Shown here in pieces: positions 6,232 through 10,464 of a stretch of DNA of 10,464 nt. The translations under genes and the position numbers were made by a program. Origin of the DNA: Clostridia bacterium (lineage in GTDB: Bacteria > Bacillota_A > Clostridia > Peptostreptococcales > Anaerovoracaceae). Location: NCBI GenBank assembly GCA_024403175.1, contig JAKSSI010000029.1, forward strand, positions 1-10,464. Reading direction: 5' to 3'. The first letter of the stretch is position 1. Every line of letters begins with the position of its first letter. The notes under the pieces are model-generated. The model was given only the letters and a program-made list of their open reading frames with translations, searched no databases and was not told the origin of the DNA.

Positions 6232-6909
6232 ATGAGAGGAATTTTATACGGTATAGGCGTTGGCCCTGGCGACCCAGAACTTATGACAGTAAAAGCCATT
6301 AAGGCTTGTCAGGCAGCAGACGTTATTGCTGTTCCGCATAAAGAAAAGGAAAAGTGCTTTGCTCTTCAAATTGCAATGGGTGCTGTTCCTGAATTGGCTG
6401 AAAAACCAACACTTACAGTTGATATGCCAATGACAAAAGATAAGGATATCCTTAACAAGGCTCACCACGATGGCGCCGAAGCTATCGCAAAGCTTCTTGA
6501 TGAAGGCAAAAACGTGGCTTTCCTCACCCTTGGCGACCCAACTGTATATTCCACATACTTCTACGTTCACGAAATCGTTGAAGAAATGGGTTATGAAATT
6601 AAAGTAATCCCTGGAATTACATCTTTCTGCGCATCTGCCGCAGCTCTTAACATTCCACTTTGTGAAAACAAGGACCAGCTTCACATTATCCCTGGCACCT
6701 ACAATCCAGCAGAAGCCTTAGATCTTCCTGGCGTAAAGGTGCTTATGAAGAATAATATCCCTGAAGTTAGAAAGGCTATCCTTGAAAAGGGTCTTAAGGC
6801 AAAGATGGTTTCAAACTGCAGCCTCCCAACACAGGTACTTTACAAGAGCGCAGAAGAACTTCCTGAAGATGCAGGTTATTTCTCACTTTTAATCGTTTCA
6901 GATAAATAA
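6232..6909 (+). CDS. cbiL: cobalt-factor II (precorrin-2) C20-methyltransferase
   Basis: CbiL transfers a methyl group from S-adenosylmethionine to C20 of cobalt-factor II in the anaerobic cobalamin pathway, directly after cobalt insertion by CbiK; it is cytoplasmic. The 225-residue protein has the length and motifs of the tetrapyrrole methylase family. These are a glycine-rich GVGPGDPEL loop near the N-terminus (residues 9-17), LTLGDPTVYSTY (about 98-109) and VIPGITSF (125-132). The start has AGGAG (6219-6223) eight bases upstream. Its stop codon overlaps the next gene's ATG by one base, indicating translational coupling. No other cobalamin-ring gene is in the window, so the rest of the pathway must be elsewhere. 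The aerobic CobI form cannot be excluded by sequence alone, but the anaerobic form is much more likely given the CbiK context. Confidence 0.93.
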   Translation: MRGILYGIGVGPGDPELMTVKAIKACQAADVIAVPHKEKEKCFALQIAMGAVPELAEKPTLTVDMPMTKDKDILNKAHHDGAEAIAKLLDEGKNVAFLTLGDPTVYSTYFYVHEIVEEMGYEIKVIPGITSFCASAAALNIPLCENKDQLHIIPGTYNPAEALDLPGVKVLMKNNIPEVRKAILEKGLKAKMVSNCSLPTQVLYKSAEELPEDAGYFSLLIVSDK

Positions 6910-7988
6910 TGAAAAGATTGATGATTATTTGCGACGGCATGGACGACGAAGCCCTTGAAGAACTCGGGGGCAGAACTCCAAAAGCAGCCGCAAATACACC
7001 AAATATGAATAAATTAGCAAGTCTTGGCAAAACCGGCTCGATTTGCAATTGCCCAAAGGAGCTTCCACCAGGAAGCGACACGGCAATGCTAACACTCTTT
7101 GGCTATAACCCAGTGGAGTGCTTTACAGGCAGAGCTGCCATAGAGGCTTCAGCTATGAATATTACCCTAATGGATGGATATATGGCCGTTAGGGCTAATT
7201 TAATTGGATTGGATGACGAAGGTAAAATCGTTTCAAGTATGGCCGTAAAGGGAGAAGAAGCAATTCCTCTTATGGAAAAGCTTTTCCTCGACCCTGAATT
7301 TACAACTATTCTTGAGCTTAGCGATTGCAAGCTATACCCTCAGGCATCTCACATTCAAATGGCAGTACTTCCAGAGGCGATGGAAGATTTTAAGGCTCCG
7401 CACGAACATTTTGGCGAAAGACTTGAAGACATACTTCCAAATAACAAGTGCCTTGCAAAGCTCAGCCTTAGATCCAAAGAGATTTTAAGCGAAACTCGCA
7501 ATGCTCTTTGCTTTTGGGGCGCGGGTACTGCAATGAACTTAAGCCCATTTGAAGGTGGCGGCACAGTTATTTCAGCCACACCTACTTGCAGAGGCATAGC
7601 AAGACTCGCAGGACTTAAAATTCCAATGGTTGATGCAGCTACGGGCACTGTAAACACAAACTATGAGGGTAAAGCAAAAGCGGCTATAGAAGCTTTTGAA
7701 TCCGGAGAAAAGTTTGTTGCGGTTCACATTGAAGCTCCAGACGAATGCAGCCACGAAAGAAATATAATCGATAAGATAGAAGCTATCGAAAGAATCGACT
7801 CAAGATTGCTTCCAATACTTATGGATTATCTTGATGGGGCGCAAGAAGATTATAAAGTACTGCTTTTGGCAGACCACCCTACACTTTGCAAAACAGGAGT
7901 CCACAGCGGCGACCCAGTTGAATACATTATCTACTCCAGCAATGGAGAATACAAAGAATCGGATAAAGCTTTGGGGTTATTGTTCTAG
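6909..7988 (+). CDS. apgM: 2,3-bisphosphoglycerate-independent phosphoglycerate mutase, archaeal (ApgM/COG3635) type
   Basis: The product (359 residues) belongs to the alkaline-phosphatase superfamily branch that contains archaeal ApgM and proteins annotated as proposed homoserine kinases. Visible metal and catalytic positions are CDG (Asp9), PPGSDTA (candidate nucleophile Ser56), APDECSH (Asp278, His282), ADHPT (Asp322, His323) and TGVHSGDP (His332). The family normally interconverts 3- and 2-phosphoglycerate in glycolysis using divalent metals. The protein is somewhat shorter than the roughly 400 residues usual for ApgM. The ATG overlaps the cbiL stop by one base, so expression is tied to a cobalamin gene. 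That raises the possibility of a phosphotransfer or phosphatase role in cobalamin nucleotide-loop or linker assembly rather than glycolysis. The family is secure; the substrate is not. Confidence 0.85.
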   Translation: MKRLMIICDGMDDEALEELGGRTPKAAANTPNMNKLASLGKTGSICNCPKELPPGSDTAMLTLFGYNPVECFTGRAAIEASAMNITLMDGYMAVRANLIGLDDEGKIVSSMAVKGEEAIPLMEKLFLDPEFTTILELSDCKLYPQASHIQMAVLPEAMEDFKAPHEHFGERLEDILPNNKCLAKLSLRSKEILSETRNALCFWGAGTAMNLSPFEGGGTVISATPTCRGIARLAGLKIPMVDAATGTVNTNYEGKAKAAIEAFESGEKFVAVHIEAPDECSHERNIIDKIEAIERIDSRLLPILMDYLDGAQEDYKVLLLADHPTLCKTGVHSGDPVEYIIYSSNGEYKESDKALGLLF

Positions 7989-7997
7989 TAGGTGACC

Positions 7998-8609
7998 ATG
8001 GAAAGACGCAACAACTACGAAATCGCAAGACAAGAAGCCTGCAAATTGTTTGCACAGAAGGATATAGATCAAATTATCAAAGAAAACAATCTCAAATCCG
8101 ATGATAATTACATCTACATTACCTACATTTGCAGAGAATTTAAAATTGATAAAAAGACTGGCGAACTTACATATTTAGACGGAAGCAATGCAGGTTTTGG
8201 CCCAACTTTTTCCATTTTCGACTTCTTATGCCACAAAGGCACCAAGTTTTTGGCCGGAACATACGGGAGAATCAATTCCTTAAATGAAATGGTAGCAACT
8301 TCTGGCGTTGGAACCGACTTCTTTGCAAAAGATGCCGATTATTTTGATAAGCATCAAAACGAATTAAGAAAAGCCTGCCTTGAAGTTGGGGCTACAGAAA
8401 TAAGCGAAGCCGACATGGCTTTTAAGTTCCCTATCTACAAGAACTTTAACTTAATTCTGCGCTTCTACGAAAGCGATGAAGATTTCCCTGCAAGCATAGT
8501 TTTTATGTGGGATTTAAATACCCTGGAGTTCATAAACTACGAAACAGCTTATTACGTCCAGGGCGATGTAGTAGATTTTATTTACAGTACTCTTAATAAG
8601 AGCATGTAG
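7998..8609 (+). CDS. DUF3786 domain protein
   Basis: This protein of about 203 residues matches the DUF3786 pattern. An N-terminal region around EIARQEACKLFAQ precedes a central FDFLCHKGTKFLAGTYGRINSL segment, then KFPIYKNFNLILRFYESDEDFPASI near the C-terminus. The family's biochemical role is unknown; members occur widely in anaerobic bacteria. The ATG at 7998 is chosen because AGGTGA just upstream can pair with the 16S anti-Shine-Dalgarno sequence. A GTG at 7992 is an alternative start, two codons longer. The gene follows the apgM-like gene by 9 bases and is most likely the last gene of the cbiL operon, which ties it to cobalamin by context only. Its last 28 bases overlap the convergent azlD gene. 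Confidence 0.8.
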   Translation: MERRNNYEIARQEACKLFAQKDIDQIIKENNLKSDDNYIYITYICREFKIDKKTGELTYLDGSNAGFGPTFSIFDFLCHKGTKFLAGTYGRINSLNEMVATSGVGTDFFAKDADYFDKHQNELRKACLEVGATEISEADMAFKFPIYKNFNLILRFYESDEDFPASIVFMWDLNTLEFINYETAYYVQGDVVDFIYSTLNKSM

Positions 8610-8905
8610 CATACGGTTCCGATAATAATCGAAACATAAAGATTCTTTTTAATAAACCAAGAAATACTTACAGCCACGCAAGCAAGCAATTCAGGCAATG
8701 CATGCGGGGCTTTTATTATGTCTATATTTCTAAGGCAGTAGCACACAAGAATTACCATAATTCCTGGTGGCAGCACATCTGCAAGATATTTAACTGCAGG
8801 CGGCAGATCCTTTTTGCCGAAAAGTACAAATGGAAGCGCTCTTGTAAAGACAGTTACGCAAGCAATTACAGCAATAGAGATAATTAAATAAATGTTTCCG
8901 CTCAT
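8582..8905 (-). CDS. azlD: branched-chain amino acid exporter small subunit AzlD
   Basis: The 107-residue, almost wholly hydrophobic protein has about four membrane segments and the AzlD-type start (IAVIACVTVFTRALPFVLFG, then LPPAVKYLADVLPPGIMVILV). AzlD partners AzlC in exporting branched-chain amino acids and their analogues across the cytoplasmic membrane. Its ATG overlaps the azlC stop (ATGA, 8902-8905), the usual translational coupling of the pair. The 3' end overlaps the convergent DUF3786 gene by 28 bases, leaving no space for an intergenic terminator. Confidence 0.92.
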   Translation of the reverse strand: MSGNIYLIISIAVIACVTVFTRALPFVLFGKKDLPPAVKYLADVLPPGIMVILVCYCLRNIDIIKAPHALPELLACVAVSISWFIKKNLYVSIIIGTVCYMLLLRVL

Positions 8906-9594
8906 TTGCTTGCCTCCAATCTCTTTCCAACTACCCTTCTTGCAAGAACAAGAATTATAAGGGTCGCACTAAGTGCTGGAATTAAGAAATAATCAGGGCC
9001 AAGTACCCAAATGAAAATAAGAGAAGCGGCAAGTCCTACAAAAGCAGGAATCTTAGACGGGAAGTGTTCCCGCTGACCCAAAACAACTACAAGGAAAAAG
9101 GCTGTTGCTGAGAAATCAATGCCTGTAAGGTCTACAGGAAGAAGATTTCCGGCCATAGCACCTAAAAATCCACCAAGAATCCAGTAAAAATGATTCTGCA
9201 CAGCTATAAAAAACTCTGCCTGCTTTACATTGATTCCTTCCGGGTGCTTAATTGAACATAAAATTGAATATGTTTCGTCTGTAAGAGAGAAAACCATGTA
9301 TGGATATCTCCAGCCAGCATTTCTAAAACGGTCGATAAAGCCCACGCCATAGAAAATATGTCTACCGTTTACAAACAGAGTCATAATAACGAGGGTTATA
9401 AGAGGCGCCCCGGCCTTAAGAAGCGGAATCATAACAAACTGCATAGAACCCGCAAAAATAAATATAGAACACGAAACAGTGGTAAGCGCAGAATAACCCG
9501 CTTCCACCATCATAACTCCAAAAGCAATACCTAAAAATACGTAGGTAAAGAATATTGGAAAGCTCTGTTTTAAAGCATATTTGAATTCTTTCAT
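8902..9594 (-). CDS. azlC: branched-chain amino acid exporter large subunit AzlC
   Basis: This 230-residue integral membrane protein has family hallmarks. FPIFFTYVFLGIAFGVMMVEAG lies near the N-terminus, followed by IFIFAGSMQFVMIPLL, NGRHIFYG and FSLTDETYSI. About six hydrophobic segments are visible. With AzlD it forms the exporter studied as azlCD in Bacillus and YgaZH in E. coli. Length is normal for the family. The ATG at 9592-9594 has a short purine run (TAGGATAGG) just upstream. A tRNA terminator ends only about 20 bases upstream, so no separate promoter fits comfortably between them. Confidence 0.93.
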   Translation of the reverse strand: MKEFKYALKQSFPIFFTYVFLGIAFGVMMVEAGYSALTTVSCSIFIFAGSMQFVMIPLLKAGAPLITLVIMTLFVNGRHIFYGVGFIDRFRNAGWRYPYMVFSLTDETYSILCSIKHPEGINVKQAEFFIAVQNHFYWILGGFLGAMAGNLLPVDLTGIDFSATAFFLVVVLGQREHFPSKIPAFVGLAASLIFIWVLGPDYFLIPALSATLIILVLARRVVGKRLEASK

Positions 9595-9613
9595 CCTATC
9601 CTAAATCCCCTTT

Positions 9614-9647
9614 AAAAAAGTCTGGAACCGTTGAGATTCCAGACTTT
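9614..9647 (-). terminator. intrinsic terminator after tRNA-Thr
   Basis: On the minus strand an 11-bp stem (AAAGTCTGGAA partner to TTCCAGACTTT) with a 9-base loop runs into a T tract. It lies two bases past the CCA end of the tRNA and immediately before azlC, so it should end the tRNA transcript. Confidence 0.88.
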
Positions 9648-9648
9648 A

Positions 9649-9724
9649 TGGAGCTGCTCAGCAGACTTGAACTGCCGACCCCGTCCTTACCAAGGACGTA
9701 CTCTACCGACTGAGCTAGAGCAGC
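9649..9724 (-). tRNA. tRNA-Thr (anticodon GGT)
   Basis: The minus strand folds as a complete tRNA. The acceptor stem is GCTGCTC/GAGCAGC and the D arm contains TAGCTCAGTCGGTAGAG. The anticodon stem is CGTCC/GGACG around loop TTGGTAA, giving anticodon GGT (Thr, codons ACC/ACU). The T arm contains GTTCAAGTC, and T is the discriminator base. The CCA end is encoded (9649-9651). It has its own promoter and terminator. The neighbouring trmO gene encodes the enzyme known in E. coli to methylate t6A37 of this very tRNA. Confidence 0.97.
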
Positions 9725-9745
9725 ATGGCGTTTTGCAACGTACCT

Positions 9746-9774
9746 ATTATATGTGGAAAGGGTTTTAAAGTCAA
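9746..9774 (-). promoter_or_regulatory. sigma-A promoter for tRNA-Thr
   Basis: TTGACT (complement of 9769-9774) and TATAAT (complement of 9746-9751) are 17 bases apart, about 22 bases before the tRNA 5' end. The -35 box overlaps the final codon and stop codon of trmO. Confidence 0.85.
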
Positions 9775-10454
9775 TCTAAATTGGCCGCCTGCACATCTAC
9801 CAGCACGGCCTTTCCTCCCTCGACCCTAAACTTTATCTCATATCCTGCATACTCAAATCCATATACCCTATTTGGGTCGGACTGATAGTGAGGAATTGGA
9901 TTTTGGGCAAGAATTTGCGCCACATTCTCTCGTTGATCTTCAGGCAGCTTAAGCCAAGCATCCCCTTCCATTTCAACCTCAAGATTTATATCTTTCACCT
10001 TATCTGAAAAGCCGCACACAGCATCGCCTTTGATATCCGAAGCCACATAAGGCTTAATATCCAAAACCGGAGTGCCATCCATCATGTCTATTCCGGAAAC
10101 ATAAATAACAGGACCATTTTGGCAGTCAAAATCTATACGCTCTAGCTTAACAACAGACATTCCGATGGAATTAGGCCTATTAGGCGAACGGCTTGCAAAA
10201 ACACCAACCCTTGCATTGCCTCCAAGACGTGGCGGACGCACTGTAACAGACCATTCTTTATCTTTAAATTCAGAAAACTCCCATAAAATCCAAATATGAG
10301 AGTATCCTTCAAGCCCTCTAAAAGCCTCCACCTTTTGAAATTCCTTTTCCAGTTCAATTCTGCCCATTAAACCAGGTGCAAGCCCTGCTTGTCTTGGCAG
10401 ACCAAACTTTGTAGGAAAATCCGTATGCATTTTTCCAATATATTTAAGTTCCAT
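9771..10454 (-). CDS. trmO: tRNA (t6A37) N6-methyltransferase TrmO (TsaA/YaeB family)
   Basis: TrmO uses S-adenosylmethionine to methylate the N6 atom of t6A37 in tRNA-Thr(GGU), giving m6t6A, which tunes decoding of threonine codons. The 227-residue protein shows the family's beta-barrel signature. GLEGYSHIWILWEF spans about residues 47-60, GVFASRSPNRPNSIGMS residues 84-100 and DGTPVLDIKPY residues 126-136. Length is typical. The start ATG at 10452-10454 lies ten bases from the window edge, so its ribosome binding site is not visible. The gene's stop codon forms part of the promoter of the tRNA-Thr gene lying 46 bases downstream, and no terminator separates the two. Confidence 0.95.
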   Translation of the reverse strand: MELKYIGKMHTDFPTKFGLPRQAGLAPGLMGRIELEKEFQKVEAFRGLEGYSHIWILWEFSEFKDKEWSVTVRPPRLGGNARVGVFASRSPNRPNSIGMSVVKLERIDFDCQNGPVIYVSGIDMMDGTPVLDIKPYVASDIKGDAVCGFSDKVKDINLEVEMEGDAWLKLPEDQRENVAQILAQNPIPHYQSDPNRVYGFEYAGYEIKFRVEGGKAVLVDVQAANLD

Positions 10455-10464
10455 AAGTTTATTA

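Noticed and set aside
6244..6684. Minus-strand frame antisense to cbiL
   Set aside because: It lies inside a clear tetrapyrrole methylase gene on the other strand and resembles no known protein.
9649..9724. tRNA gene as an integration site for a mobile element
   Set aside because: No integrase, direct repeat of the tRNA end or foreign-looking gene is seen nearby.

Overview
The window looks like a chromosomal segment of an anaerobic Gram-positive bacterium of the Clostridia. The signs are lipobox-type lipoproteins, GGAGG-type ribosome binding sites, sigma-A-like promoters, the anaerobic cobalamin enzyme CbiL, a DUF3786 protein and moderately AT-rich DNA. No mobile element, CRISPR array or integrase is visible. 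The genus cannot be fixed from the sequence.

Left half (1-6098, minus strand): one cobalamin-controlled operon for cell-surface proteins. A strong promoter (6071-6098) drives a cobalamin riboswitch (5867-6049) followed by an intrinsic terminator (5776-5810). The first gene (1380-5648) encodes a very large lipoprotein: lipid anchor, Pro/Ala stalk, three tandem CbiK-type cobaltochelatase units with intact His/Glu/His triads, and a C-terminal NEAT-like domain. The second (348-1214) is a small lipoprotein carrying a shortened version of the same C-terminal domain on an EQKPA-repeat stalk. The third (1-337, cut by the window edge) is the lipoprotein substrate-binding component of an iron/cobalamin-type ABC importer. 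Together they suggest a surface system that captures a metal, tetrapyrrole or corrinoid and passes it to an importer. The ligand is inferred.

Middle (6152-8609, plus strand): a divergent operon of cbiL, a 2,3-bisphosphoglycerate-independent phosphoglycerate mutase homologue (apgM family) and a DUF3786 gene. The first two overlap by one base and the third follows within 9 bases. CbiL acts on the product of CbiK in the anaerobic cobalamin pathway, so both sides of the divergent promoter region concern cobalamin.

Right end (8582-10454, minus strand): trmO (tRNA-Thr m6t6A37 methyltransferase), then a tRNA-Thr(GGT) gene with its own promoter and terminator, then azlC-azlD (branched-chain amino acid exporter). 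The azlD 3' end overlaps the convergent DUF3786 gene by 28 bases.

The most unusual content is the triplicated, lipid-anchored chelatase under riboswitch control. Next are its mosaic DNA repeats, a possible long-range antiterminator in the riboswitch, and the placement of trmO directly beside the gene for its known tRNA substrate.
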